The notes under the pieces were generated by a model, which worked only from the letters and a program-made list of their open reading frames with translations, was not told where the DNA came from and did no database searches. A stretch of DNA of 64,000 bases from Opitutaceae bacterium. GTDB lineage: Bacteria; Verrucomicrobiota; Verrucomicrobiia; Opitutales; Opitutaceae. Positions 9,044 to 18,900 of the stretch are shown piece after piece; the first letter of the stretch is position 1, and each line of letters opens with the position of its first letter. Both the position numbers and the translations under genes were made by a program. The stretch is from positions 163,788-227,787 of the forward strand of contig JANQRT010000059.1 of the NCBI GenBank assembly GCA_028284385.1, in the 5' to 3' direction.

Positions 9044-10708
9044 CTAATTTGATGGCGATTTGTAGCCGACGCTGAAGCTTACCTCTTTGGATTTGTAAAT
9101 CTCTCCGGTCTCGGTGATCGCCATAGCATAGGCCTTATAAGTTCCTGCGGTACTGGCCTCCCATTTCAAGAGAGCCTGTCCGTATTTCTCTGTGGCTACA
9201 ATCATTCCATTGAGAAACAGAAAGGTCTCAATACCGTCATAGTCGCCTGGGTGAATTTGGCATTTTAGTGTCCTTGATTCGCCTAAATTGATGGAGCTGC
9301 CATCAGCTAGACCGCTTAAGCTCACGGCGAATGGACTTCCTGGTTCTATGATTTGGATTTGCCCTTTGAACGTATCTGTTTTGCTTATACCTGACGCTAT
9401 TTGAATGGAAAGGTCGTTTACGCTGACGTTTGTTAAGTCCAGCCGCCAGGCCAGGCCATAATCCACTTCCTGGCTTCTCCCTTCCACTTCCAGGATATAG
9501 TAGCCGGAAGAAAGGTCGGTCTCGAAAACGTGTTCGACGTTATCAATCTCGCTTCTGCTTTCGTAAATCAGTTCTACTTCTTCGCCGTTCGTGTTGGATC
9601 GCCATAAGCTTAAATCAAGATTCGCTAGATAGGACGACAATTGTCTCCAATTTTCACCTACAGGAATAATAACTCGATTCCATGAGAGAATAGCCGAAAG
9701 CTTTCCCTTCCTGCCTTTAGGGATCTCGATAAAGTAGATGGGATTGACTTCTCCGGTCCTCCCGAAATCCCATCCTGAATGGTTTGCCATTTCGTCATGG
9801 TTCTGGATTTGCTCTCCTCCCATCAGAATGTCGAAGCTGTGAAAGACATTAGCTTCTCCAACTCCGTAAACCGAGTCTAGCGGACGATTCGAGCTATGCT
9901 CCCATTTTGGTAGGCCATCCTTTTCCGCTCCTGCCAAGATAATCGCTTTCATGACTTCCGTGTTCAAGGCGTTATTGAGTTCAGCTTCTTCTTTCGCTTT
10001 GCTAATCAAAAGACCTGCTATCGAGCTTACGATGGGGGTTGCGTAGCTCGTGTAAACTTCGTCTGCCACAATATCGGGCTTCTGCCGATCCTCTCCGTCG
10101 AGGATCGTTCCGCCGAGACTGTGGCTACCTGATGACGATCCAACTACAATCGCGTTGTGGCTATTTGCTAGCAACGATGGAAAGGTTGGATTGTTGTCGA
10201 CTCCCGTTACCTGAAGAACGTTGTAAACGTCGATCATGTAGTCTACTCGTTGAAGTACCTGTTCTGGGTCCGAAATCGTATTCGCAATCCAACTATGATT
10301 CATGAGATCCATTCCGAGATCTTCCGGAGGATCTTCCCCATTCTCCACGACGAGATACAACCATGAACTTGCTTCGAAGACGAGGCTGTCAGAGATTCCT
10401 TCGAGAAGGCTATCCTTGCCAAAGAATCGTTTTCCAACTTCAGTCGCATGACTGGAATTCCCCACGGAATTGAAAATCGCTTGAGTGATACGCGTTCCCG
10501 CTAGAAGTTCGTGCGATTCGTCGGGCGCCCATACCCCGTTTCGCATAGCTTCAGCCATGCCAATATTCAGATTGTCAATTTGCGGAAGAGAATTTCCGTA
10601 CTTTTGAACAAGTTCATTGTATCCAATTTCCCATTTCGAACCAAAGCCATTGATCGAATTGAGAATACAAAGAAATATGAATAGAATGTGGGAGATTCCG
10701 AGACGCAT
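9044..10708 (-). CDS. secreted subtilase-like (peptidase S8-like) protein with altered catalytic Asp
   Basis: A 554-residue protein with an N-terminal signal peptide (hydrophobic residues 7-22). A diverged subtilisin fold is recognisable from ordered motifs: NSSHATEVGK with the likely catalytic His87, an oxyanion-hole Asn137 in MNHSW, KPDIVADE, and TSYATPIVSSIAGLL with the likely nucleophile Ser221. Where subtilases have the D-T/S-G motif this protein reads IGMAEAMRNG, placing Glu53 at the Asp position. There is no obvious prodomain because the first motif starts close to the signal peptide. The region after residue 290 is probably beta-rich. It may be a working protease with Glu in place of Asp, or a non-catalytic relative. 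It is transcribed alone. Its secretion context fits the other large exported proteins of this genome. Confidence 0.75.
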   Translation of the reverse strand: MRLGISHILFIFLCILNSINGFGSKWEIGYNELVQKYGNSLPQIDNLNIGMAEAMRNGVWAPDESHELLAGTRITQAIFNSVGNSSHATEVGKRFFGKDSLLEGISDSLVFEASSWLYLVVENGEDPPEDLGMDLMNHSWIANTISDPEQVLQRVDYMIDVYNVLQVTGVDNNPTFPSLLANSHNAIVVGSSSGSHSLGGTILDGEDRQKPDIVADEVYTSYATPIVSSIAGLLISKAKEEAELNNALNTEVMKAIILAGAEKDGLPKWEHSSNRPLDSVYGVGEANVFHSFDILMGGEQIQNHDEMANHSGWDFGRTGEVNPIYFIEIPKGRKGKLSAILSWNRVIIPVGENWRQLSSYLANLDLSLWRSNTNGEEVELIYESRSEIDNVEHVFETDLSSGYYILEVEGRSQEVDYGLAWRLDLTNVSVNDLSIQIASGISKTDTFKGQIQIIEPGSPFAVSLSGLADGSSINLGESRTLKCQIHPGDYDGIETFLFLNGMIVATEKYGQALLKWEASTAGTYKAYAMAITETGEIYKSKEVSFSVGYKSPSN

Positions 10709-11105
10709 TTAGACTTGTTCCGTAAGGCGTGAACGCATTGCGCAAACGCTTCATTGAACACGGTTTACAAAGACCTGCTTTGAGTCTCTCCTCTAGAAGT
10801 GGCGTTCTTTTAGACTTCATTCTCTATGCTTCGAATCCGCATATCCGTAAGCCTACTTGCGCTCGGCGCCCAATACGTTACTCAGGCGATGAGCGTAGGC
10901 GCTCGTTCAGTTGGTATGAGTCCGCCTGACCAACTAGGTTTCTAAGGCGGTTGCTTGCTCGATATTGAGATGCGATGAAAGACTCTGCTAATAAATTGCT
11001 AATTAAATGCCCACAATATTATTGGGCAGGATCTTGTATGTTAGAGGCAACTACCTAGCCAAAAGGAGCGGAAAAAGCCTATCGCTTTTATATCCTTAAC
11101 AAGGC
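10709..11105. other. gene-poor region with small inverted repeats
   Basis: This 397-base gap lies between two minus-strand genes. It holds several short inverted repeats: CAGGCG (10883-10888) with CGCCTG (10923-10928), AGTTGGT (10909-10915) with ACCAACT (10929-10935), and TGCCCA (11008-11013) with TGGGCA (11023-11028). None is followed by a T-run on the minus strand, so they are not clear terminators. They may be a decayed repeat element. No convincing ORF is present. Confidence 0.35.
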
Positions 11106-11798
11106 CTAGCTTAAAACGAGCGAGCTGAGGACTCCGATGACTCCTCCAAAGACTCCTCCCCATACGACGAGCCAACCAAGATGCTCTCGAATCATTCGTT
11201 CGATAATGAGCTTTACCTCTTGAGGATTAAGTTGATCAAGTTTGCCCTGGACCAGCTTTTCCACGGTTGGCTTAAACGATTCGAAGCTCATCTCCCCTTT
11301 GGTCAGATCGAGATTTTCGATCACCTCATCGATCTTTTTTTCAAATTCCACTTTGAAGGGGCTTCTCAATGGTTCGAGCGCCTTCAATCCACCCACGAAG
11401 GAAAGCATGCTTCCGAATTTAGAAGCCTCGATTGCGCCTAGAAAACCGTTAAAGACCGAATCGAGATCGATCATCTCATGTATTGACTCGGGGGTTACTC
11501 CTTCATGCAGAGCGGCGTCGGTGAACATCTTGAAGTTTTCTTCCGTAAAGAAATTCTCCATCACCAGAGTTTGAATGCCATTCTTGAACTCCTCAAATCG
11601 GTCGACGATCACCCCCGAGCCGTATAGGCCTGGGATTTTCTCAAACAGCATCTGAACTGCAATCCAGTTGGTAAGAGCTCCTGAGAGAGCGAACAGTCCA
11701 GCGTGAAGCACATATCCCTTCAGCTGATTTTCCGGCGTGAAGAGCCCCGCGAGGCAGACTCCAGCGGCAACTAGATTAGTGATTAGGCTTTTGTTCAT
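11106..11798 (-). CDS. DUF445 family membrane protein
   Basis: A 230-residue protein of the DUF445 family, whose function is not known. It has a hydrophobic N-terminus (residues about 5-50), containing the family hallmark ALTNWIAVQMLFEKIPGLYGSGVI, a helical soluble middle region, and a C-terminal membrane helix in WLVVWGGVFGGVIGVLSS. This anchor-helix-anchor layout suggests both ends sit in the inner membrane. It is shorter than many DUF445 proteins, which often exceed 370 residues, so this is the short form. It is transcribed singly, and its neighbours give no clue to its role. Confidence 0.85.
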   Translation of the reverse strand: MNKSLITNLVAAGVCLAGLFTPENQLKGYVLHAGLFALSGALTNWIAVQMLFEKIPGLYGSGVIVDRFEEFKNGIQTLVMENFFTEENFKMFTDAALHEGVTPESIHEMIDLDSVFNGFLGAIEASKFGSMLSFVGGLKALEPLRSPFKVEFEKKIDEVIENLDLTKGEMSFESFKPTVEKLVQGKLDQLNPQEVKLIIERMIREHLGWLVVWGGVFGGVIGVLSSLVLS

Positions 11799-11887
11799 CT
11801 ACGCGAAACGGAACAAAAACCGCTATGCCTTTTGCTGGTCAACTCGCAATTTCGAGCTAGACCGCTGTCGAGTGGGCTTCGCTTGAA

Positions 11888-12541
11888 CTAGTTTAGTCCT
11901 GGGTTGGTCGAGAATGCTGGCAGCCGACCCGTATGGATCGGAACGTTGCTAGCAATGCCCTCCAATCGCGGATCAGTCTGTATCCGATGGAAAATACGCG
12001 TGAGCAAAGCGGCGTCTCCGTCCGCTCTATGGCGCTTGAGGGTGTTTAAGCCTGTACCTAGTCGTTCTGCGATTTCATCCAATCCGTGATGGAGTCTAGA
12101 GAAGTCAGACCACATCAAAGTGAAGATGTCCATTGTGTCTATGAATCTGAACTCGTCTGCTTCCTGCTGTTTTGGCGTCACATGCTTCTTTATAAATTTA
12201 AAATCAAAGCGATAGATGTCGTGACCGAAAAGCACAGCTCCATTCGCGAATCGGCAAAACGCTTGTAGGGCTTCCAAAGGCGATGGCGCGTCCTTCACAT
12301 CTTCGTCAGTGATACCGGTTAGCTTGCGAACTCGATTGGGTATGGGCTTTCCTGGGTTAACGAAAGTGTCAAATGTATCCACGATTTCCATATTCCATCC
12401 ACCAATGCGAATAGCCGCGATTTGCGTTATCTCATCCTCCGAGGCTCTTAAGCCAGTCGTTTCCAAATCGAATATAACCATAGGCTCAACACCCATCAGA
12501 GGATGGATGGAGCTTTTTCTGAACGAGGGGTAGCGTTTCAT
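11888..12541 (-). CDS. DnaQ-type 3'-5' exonuclease
   Basis: A 217-residue DEDD-family exonuclease. The ExoI motif is MVIFDLETTG with Asp25 and Glu27. The ExoII region is in AVLFGHDIYRFDFKFI, and the ExoIII region near LNTLKRHRADGDAALLTRI carries the HxxxxxD signature of the DEDDh group. Such proteins trim 3' ends of DNA or RNA, either as the polymerase III epsilon subunit or as independent nucleases. The sequence lacks a UvrC- or BRCT-type extension, and it is unclear whether it is the replicative proofreader. It is read on its own, 89 bases after the next gene's start on the same strand. Confidence 0.87.
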   Translation of the reverse strand: MKRYPSFRKSSIHPLMGVEPMVIFDLETTGLRASEDEITQIAAIRIGGWNMEIVDTFDTFVNPGKPIPNRVRKLTGITDEDVKDAPSPLEALQAFCRFANGAVLFGHDIYRFDFKFIKKHVTPKQQEADEFRFIDTMDIFTLMWSDFSRLHHGLDEIAERLGTGLNTLKRHRADGDAALLTRIFHRIQTDPRLEGIASNVPIHTGRLPAFSTNPGLN

Positions 12542-12628
12542 GTCGGTTAAAGGTTTCCATCGGTGAGAATGCGGAATCCTTTACCTGGATGCTATTAGCT
12601 GAAAGATTTTCCAGCTGTCGTTTCCCTC

Positions 12629-13405
12629 TCACTCAAGTGGAAGCCAGTCGAGAACGCGTCGAATTTGCTGATCCCATAGTCCCCAATCGTGCTCGCCTGG
12701 GCCTTCTTCGTAGTCGATCTCCACACCCAGCCTCTTCGCTTCCTTCAAGAAGCTGAGGTTGCTTTCGTAAAGAAAGTCATCCGTCCCACACCACTGATAA
12801 AGCCTGGGTTTCGGATCTGAATGCTCGGCGAATGACTTGAGTCCTGAGAGCAGATCATTCTCGCTTCCTTGAAAATCCTCGCTGTCCCCGAAAATCATCT
12901 GCCAATCGGGCAGTCGTTCTTCCTTTAACTGGGATGCCTCTGATAAATCGAGAGCCCCCGATAAACTAGCTGCGGCGGCGTAGCGGTCCGGTAAAGCTAA
13001 GGCCAACTTGAAAGCTCCATATCCACCCATCGAGAGCCCGGCGACGAACGTTGAAGCAGGATCCTCGCTGATCGGCAGCAGAGCTTTTGCGATTATGGGC
13101 AACTCCTCGGAAATGAAATTCCAATATCTCAAGCCGTAGGCCATGTTTGCGTAGAAGCTTCGGTTCACGGCTGGCATGACTACCGCTATTTCTTTTTCAG
13201 TGGCATAGCGTTCGATTGAGGTCATTCGAGTCCAGGTGGAATGATTGTCCGACAAGCCGTGCAGCAAATAGAGAACGGGAAACCCTTTTTCCGCTCGATC
13301 TTTGAAAGCGTCCGCCCCGTCTCCTTTTATCTGAGGCGCTATCGCGTTCATTGAACAGGTCAGGCCCAGTTCGTCGGAAAAGAATTCGCATTGGATGAAT
13401 GCCAT
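12629..13405 (-). CDS. putative esterase, FrmB/EstA-like alpha/beta hydrolase
   Basis: A serine hydrolase of about 258 residues. The oxyanion segment is VLYLLHGLSDNHSTW, the nucleophile elbow is GLSMGGYGAFK, and the catalytic His is in PGEHDWGLWD near the end. The closest family in memory is the esterase D/tributyrin esterase group, which also includes S-formylglutathione hydrolases. A TTG lies in frame at 13441, but the protein starting at the ATG at 13405 (MAFIQCEFFSDELGL) looks like the normal N-terminus of this family, so the shorter form is preferred and no signal peptide is predicted. Substrate is unknown. The gene is isolated from its neighbours by gaps of about 90 and 600 bases. Confidence 0.85.
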   Translation of the reverse strand: MAFIQCEFFSDELGLTCSMNAIAPQIKGDGADAFKDRAEKGFPVLYLLHGLSDNHSTWTRMTSIERYATEKEIAVVMPAVNRSFYANMAYGLRYWNFISEELPIIAKALLPISEDPASTFVAGLSMGGYGAFKLALALPDRYAAAASLSGALDLSEASQLKEERLPDWQMIFGDSEDFQGSENDLLSGLKSFAEHSDPKPRLYQWCGTDDFLYESNLSFLKEAKRLGVEIDYEEGPGEHDWGLWDQQIRRVLDWLPLE

Positions 13406-13651
13406 GGCGAATAACAAAAGTGAAATTGCATTGGGAATCAACTACGCAGCTAACATTCGAACACGCCTATTCCATGATCTCCGTTGAAACCCATAGGCCT
13501 CATCGGCAAAGGTATCGATAGCGTATCAAGACTTAGTATGGCCTGCCCAAGTAGATTAGGCGCTTCGGCCCAGATTTCCGATTTAATAAGTAGGTTCCTT
13601 TCTCAAAACGAACGTCATGCTCTATTCAATCCGTCTTAGAGAGATGCTATA

Positions 13652-13957
13652 CTAGCAGCTTCTCGAAATACTAATAATACTGAATATGAGCTCAGAGGGA
13701 AGAGTGGGACCAGCTTTACAGCCATCGCCGAGGCGGATCAACCTGTCCGCCATTGCGAAAGCTAAAGCTGCCGCTGCCGATAAACCGGATCCGATGGTCA
13801 AAGGGAAGGGTGTTATGCTGGCAACACAGCCAATACAGCCAAGTGAGATCATGCCGGGGATGGGTAGCGGACCGGGTCGTATTCTAATCGCACGAGCGTA
13901 GTTGAATAATACATACTCTATAACCATCGCAAAAAATGAAATCATCGATTTCCACAT
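13652..13957 (-). CDS. possible small hydrophobic protein, unrecognised
   Basis: A 101-residue ORF with two hydrophobic stretches and several Cys residues. It has a GGAGG sequence about ten bases before its ATG, which is unusual in this window and is the main reason to list it. A 71-residue ORF overlaps it on the other strand, so coding on the plus strand is also possible; neither resembles a family I know. If neither is real, the space between the esterase start and the HDOD gene is a roughly 600-base gap without genes that would hold both divergent promoters. Confidence 0.3.
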   Translation of the reverse strand: MWKSMISFFAMVIEYVLFNYARAIRIRPGPLPIPGMISLGCIGCVASITPFPLTIGSGLSAAAALAFAMADRLIRLGDGCKAGPTLPSELIFSIISISRSC

Positions 13958-14017
13958 AAATCCGCAACCTCCGTTTTGAATGAAACCTAAAACTACAGAA
14001 CATAAATAACATCTGCC

Positions 14018-14872
14018 ATGGAAGTCATCGAATTCGAAAAAATGAGTTCGGATGACATCTATGAATTACTGGAAGAGATCCCCGCTCCGTCAGCGCTCCT
14101 CAGTGAACTACAAAGCTTGCTAGGGCAAAACGAAGTGTCTCCCGACAAAGTCGAGAGTTTGGTACAGCAAGATCCCGTAATTGCCGCAGATGTGATCCGA
14201 TATTCCAATTCCGCGTCATTCGGTTGTCGCGAGAAAGCGGCGTCGCTCAACGATGCCATTGCCATTATTGGCTACGCGAAACTGAATCGATTCGTTAGCG
14301 CCAAGGCTTTCAAGAGATTGGCTACCATGCCTCTCGACATGTATGGACTTTCTGCTGACGAATTCTACGTCAAGTCGGTCGCCGCGGCCATCGCTATGGA
14401 TGAAATCTCGGCCGATGAGACTGATATTGGAGGCATCAATTATACTATTGGGCTAATGCATGGAATGGGCGAGGCCCTCATTAACCAGTATCTCGTCAAC
14501 GCCAATCATTCGAGCGATTCCCTCAACTTCGCGGAAACCCCGTTTAGAAGGCTTTCCATGCTGGAAAAAAGCGTCATTGGTATGGACCAGGCTCAAGTCG
14601 CGGCCATCGCCTTGCGAAAATGGAACTTTGCGGAACGCGTCGTCCAGCCCATCGAGTGTCAGTTCGAACCCATGAAATGTCGAGAAAACATGGAAAAAGC
14701 CAATGCTCTTAACGCTTCGCGCTACGTTGCTCGCACGCTTTTGGACGAGCACCGCGGGATTCTTTCTCCAAGCAAGGCGATGTACCAATTATCGTTTCAG
14801 AATAAGACGCTTATCGCTGTCTATGAAACGGTCAAAGAGGAGATCGCTCGTTACAACGAAATCGCGGTTTAG
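14018..14872 (+). CDS. HDOD domain protein
   Basis: A 284-residue protein made almost entirely of one HDOD domain, a relative of HD phosphohydrolases without the metal-binding His-Asp pair. The domain opens with EEIPAPSALLSELQSLL and continues with the typical DPVIAADVIRYSNSASFG and SLNDAIAIIGYAKLNRFV segments. HDOD proteins are usually scaffolds in signalling, often linked to chemotaxis, pili or cyclic-di-GMP. No EAL, GGDEF or receiver domain is fused. It stands alone, with a clear terminator after it. Confidence 0.88.
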   Translation: MEVIEFEKMSSDDIYELLEEIPAPSALLSELQSLLGQNEVSPDKVESLVQQDPVIAADVIRYSNSASFGCREKAASLNDAIAIIGYAKLNRFVSAKAFKRLATMPLDMYGLSADEFYVKSVAAAIAMDEISADETDIGGINYTIGLMHGMGEALINQYLVNANHSSDSLNFAETPFRRLSMLEKSVIGMDQAQVAAIALRKWNFAERVVQPIECQFEPMKCRENMEKANALNASRYVARTLLDEHRGILSPSKAMYQLSFQNKTLIAVYETVKEEIARYNEIAV

Positions 14873-14910
14873 AATATACTTTCATCTGTAAAGGCACATT
14901 CGGACAGAGG

Positions 14911-14939
14911 AAGGGGCTCTCAGAGCCCCTTTCTTTTTT
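14911..14939 (+). terminator. rho-independent terminator after the HDOD gene
   Basis: AAGGGGC pairs with GCCCCTT across a seven-base loop (14911-14931), followed by TTCTTTTTT. It lies 39 bases after the HDOD stop codon and just before the convergent hydrolase gene. Confidence 0.9.
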
Positions 14940-14966
14940 GCAAAGAAGGGTTCGATTCTTCCAGCT

Positions 14967-15773
14967 TCAGATTCGCTCTTCAATAACTGGATTCGTCAAT
15001 TTCCCGATCTTTTCGATTTCGATATCAACAGTGTCTCCAGAGTTCAGATACTGAGGGGGACTCATGCCCCCGCCTACCCCGGGAGGGGTTCCTGTTAGAA
15101 TGACCGTTCCTGGTAGCAAGGTCTTGCTGCCGCTCAGAAACTCGATAAGCGTGGCTACGGAAAAAATCATATCGCTAGTCGAGCTCGATTGCCTGACCTC
15201 TCCGTTTATGCGGGTTTCGATTTTGAGGGCATTAGGATTTTCGATTTCATCAGCGGTTACAATCCATGGGCCCAAAGGGGCGAACGTATCGAAGCTCTTT
15301 CCCTGGCAATACTGCTTGTTTCCCCATTCCCATTGCCAGTCACGAGCGCTCACATCATTGGCAGCCGTGTATCCAAAAACATATTCCAAAGCGTCCGCTG
15401 CCGAAACATTCTTAGCCGCTTTTCCCATGACGACTGCCAGCTCTCCCTCGTAGTCGACTTTCGCCGATTCCAGAAATCGCGGCAGTTCGATGGGCCTTCC
15501 GGGATCTTGGAGAGTGTTGGGAGACTTAATGAACAGCATCGGGCGTTCAGGGGGTTCCTTGCCCGTCTCGGCTGCATGCTCCTTGTAGTTCAGGCCGATG
15601 CAGAGCAGGCACGTCGGCTCGATTGGGGCGAGTAAATCAGCGTATTCGATTTGTCGATTGGATCGTACGAATCCTTTTTCCACGCTTCCCTCCAAAATGG
15701 TTCCCTCTCTCTCGGAGATAGGTTCTATGTATTCAATTTTCCCTGAAGGGTCCTGAACGCGTGCGATTTTCAT
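14967..15773 (-). CDS. fumarylacetoacetate hydrolase family protein
   Basis: A 268-residue enzyme of the FAH superfamily, which cleaves or hydrates 2-oxo acids in catechol, ureidoglycolate or sugar-acid breakdown. The metal-binding site is visible: GLNYKEHAAE, then VDYEGELAVV with two acidic ligands, then ANDVSARDWQW. Near the C-terminus are VILTGTPPGVGGG and the NSGDTVDIEIEKIGKL end that close this fold. The N-terminal extension of about 60 residues before the catalytic core is usual for the family. Substrate cannot be inferred from the neighbours: it lies between the HDOD gene and purL and is probably transcribed alone. Confidence 0.9.
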   Translation of the reverse strand: MKIARVQDPSGKIEYIEPISEREGTILEGSVEKGFVRSNRQIEYADLLAPIEPTCLLCIGLNYKEHAAETGKEPPERPMLFIKSPNTLQDPGRPIELPRFLESAKVDYEGELAVVMGKAAKNVSAADALEYVFGYTAANDVSARDWQWEWGNKQYCQGKSFDTFAPLGPWIVTADEIENPNALKIETRINGEVRQSSSTSDMIFSVATLIEFLSGSKTLLPGTVILTGTPPGVGGGMSPPQYLNSGDTVDIEIEKIGKLTNPVIEERI

Positions 15774-15960
15774 TTATTTTGGTCAGGTTTCTCGTTGCTT
15801 TAATCTACTTAGGCAAAGGAAAAATTTCGATAGACGCGGCGCGTTCAGATCTGAAACCAGAAGAAATGACGGTGATCGGTTTCGCTGCTTCAATCAAAGG
15901 TTTCATTCCTCGATTCCGCGCTTGCCGGAGCAGAGGTAAGCTTTCAAGTTTCCTGGCGAT

Positions 15961-18900
15961 ATGATGATCCTTCGTGGCGCGCCGTCCCACTCAGAATTTC
16001 GCTTACAAAAACTGTTGGCTGACTTGAAGTCGCAAGATCTCCCCGTTGGAGGTATTTACGCCGAGTACTTGCATATTGCCGAGACGACCGAGCAACTTTC
16101 AGATGAAGAGCACTCCATTCTAAAACAGCTCTTGACCTACGGTCCCAGGTTGGCTTCTCACCAACCGGAGGGTCTTCTGCGGATTGTCGCTCCTCGTCCG
16201 GGGACGCTTTCGCCTTGGTCTTCGAAGGCGACTGACATCGCTCGTATCTGCGGTTTGAAAACGGTGATCCGGATTGAGCGTGCGACGACCTTCTATCTAG
16301 AGCTTGATGATGATCTGACTTCAGAACAATCGAGGACACTAGACGGTTTTCTGCACGATAGAATGACGCAAGCTGTGTTTGGAAAACCCGAAGAGCTTGA
16401 AGTTCTATTTCGTCATGAAGAGCCTCGAACGCTTACGACAGTTCCTGTGCTTTCCGGAGGTCGAGCAGCTCTCGTGGATGCTAACAAATCTTTGGGGTTG
16501 GCTCTAGCCGAAGACGAGATCGACTATCTGGTGGACAGCTTCCAAAAGCTTGAGCGCGATCCGACTGATATAGAGCTGATGATGTTCGCCCAGGCAAACT
16601 CAGAGCACTGTCGTCACAAGATTTTCAATGCGTCGTGGGAAATCGATGGAGAGGAACAAAAGCTTTCGCTTTTCAAGATGATCAAGAACACCTTCGAGAT
16701 GCGAAGCGATGGCATTCTGTCCGCCTACAAGGATAACGCCGCTGTTTTCGAAGGGAGTAATGCTGATCGCTTTTTTCCGGACTCGAAATCGAACGAATAC
16801 CATTCGATCCTCGAGGATATTGCCATTCTCTGCAAGGTAGAGACTCATAATCATCCAACGGCCATTTCTCCATTCCCCGGAGCTTCGACAGGTTCGGGAG
16901 GCGAAATTCGAGACGAGGGCGCGACAGGTGTAGGTTCGAAGCCCAAGGCAGGCTTGACGGGATTTTCTGTATCCAATTTAAAGATACCTGAAGCCCTCCA
17001 GCCTTGGGAAAAGGATTTTGGTAAACCGGAGCGGATCGTTTCGGCCCTCGATATCATGATAGAAGGGCCCCTTGGTGGCGCGGCCTTCAACAACGAATAC
17101 GGGCGTCCAGCGATCCTTGGCTATTTTCGAACCTTCGAACAGCAGGTTCCTGCAAAAGGCAATGGTTCGACGGAGAAAACCGAGCTTCGAGGCTATCACA
17201 AGCCGATCATGGTGGCCGGGGGTCTTGGAAATATCCGAAGAGAGCACGTTGAAAAGGGAAAGGTTGAGGCCGGCGATAAGCTGGTCGTTCTTGGCGGTCC
17301 TGCTATGCTCATCGGTCTGGGTGGTGGAGCTGCGAGTTCCATGGATAGCGGTTCAGGGGAGGAGGATTTGGATTTCGCGAGCGTTCAGCGTGACAACCCG
17401 GAAATGGAGCGTCGCTGCCAGGAAGTCATTGATCGCTGTTGGGCTCTGGGATCGGAGAACCCCATCTCCTTCATTCATGACGTAGGGGCGGGCGGGCTTT
17501 CCAATGCTATGCCGGAGTTGGTTAACGATGCAGGAAAGGGGGGTCGCTTTGAGTTGCGAAAGATTCCTAATGACGAGCCGGGCATGAGTCCTTTGGAAAT
17601 CTGGTGCAACGAGTCGCAAGAGCGCTATGTGATGGCTATTCCTTCCAATCGTATTGATGATTTCGAGACAATTTGTCGTCGTGAACGTTGTCCCTTCGCC
17701 ATTATCGGAGAGGCTACGAATGAGCGACAGCTTGTCCTCGAAGACTCTCATTTCGAAAACCGACCCATCGATATTCCACTCGAGGTTTTACTAGGAAAGC
17801 CGCCCAAGATGCATCGTAGAGAGACTTCGTTCAATCGTCCGCAAACCCCTCTTTCTCTAAATGAGGTTTCTCTTTCCGATGCCGTCAAACGGGTGCTTTC
17901 ACATCCTACGGTGGCTGACAAAACCTTTCTCATCACGATTGGGGACCGTACCGTAACGGGTCTAATCCACCGTGATCAAATGGTTGGTCCTTGGCAGGTG
18001 CCCGTAGCCGACTGCGCGGTAACGACGTCTTCATTCGATGGATACGCTGGGGAAGCGATGTCGATGGGCGAACGTACTCCGATTGCAGTCAACAATGCGG
18101 CAGCATCGGCTCGACTCGCCGTCGGCGAGGCGTTGACCAACCTTGCAGCAGCTCAAATCGGCGAACTCGCCAAGGTCAATCTTTCAGCTAACTGGATGGC
18201 CGCTCCTGCGGTTCCCGGAGATGGGGCGGATCTTTACGAGGCGGTTCAAGCGGTGGGTATCGATCTGTGCCCCAAACTCGGCGTTACCATTCCCGTTGGC
18301 AAAGACTCCATGAGCATGAGTACCGTTTGGAGTGACGAGTCCGGCGAAAAACGCATGACCGCTCCCATTTCGCTGATCGTTTCCGCATTCGCTCGTTGCG
18401 AAGATATCCGTTTTTCCCTTACGCCTCAGCTGGTTCAGGACGAGAAAACGATTCTCATGCTCGTTGATTTGGGCAGGGGTCAAGATCGACTTGGCGGCTC
18501 TATTCTTGGACAAACCTATTCGCAAATGGGCGAGGAAACGCCTGATGTCGATAATGCTGAGGATCTCAAGAATTTCTGGAACGTCATTCAGCAACTAGGA
18601 AGGGAAGAGAAGATTCTTGCCTACCATGATCGTTCGGATGGCGGTCTGCTTGCAGCCGTGGTGGAGATGGCCTTTGCTGGTAACGTGGGTGTGAACCTTG
18701 ACCTGCTGATCGATGGTGATCCTCTCGGTCCTCTTTTTTCCGAGGAGCTGGGCGCGATTATCCAAATCAATGACAATCATTTGCCCGATCTTTTCGATGC
18801 CTTTAGAAAGCATAAACTGGATACATGCTTAAAGCCAGTTGGCCAGATTAACGACGAATATAGATTTAATGTCCGACGCGGCGGAGAGATCCTCTTTAGC

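Noticed and set aside
10729..10929. 66-residue ORF in the repeat-rich gap
   Set aside because: Arg/Ser-rich with no signal of coding and overlapping several inverted repeats; treated as chance.
13686..13901. 71-residue ORF on the plus strand opposite the small hydrophobic ORF
   Set aside because: No ribosome-binding site, no family likeness, and the opposing ORF has a GGAGG site. Only one of the two can be real, and neither is firm.
14941..14970. GGTTCGATTC sequence like a tRNA T-loop
   Set aside because: No matching acceptor, D or anticodon arms around it; it lies between a terminator and a convergent gene.
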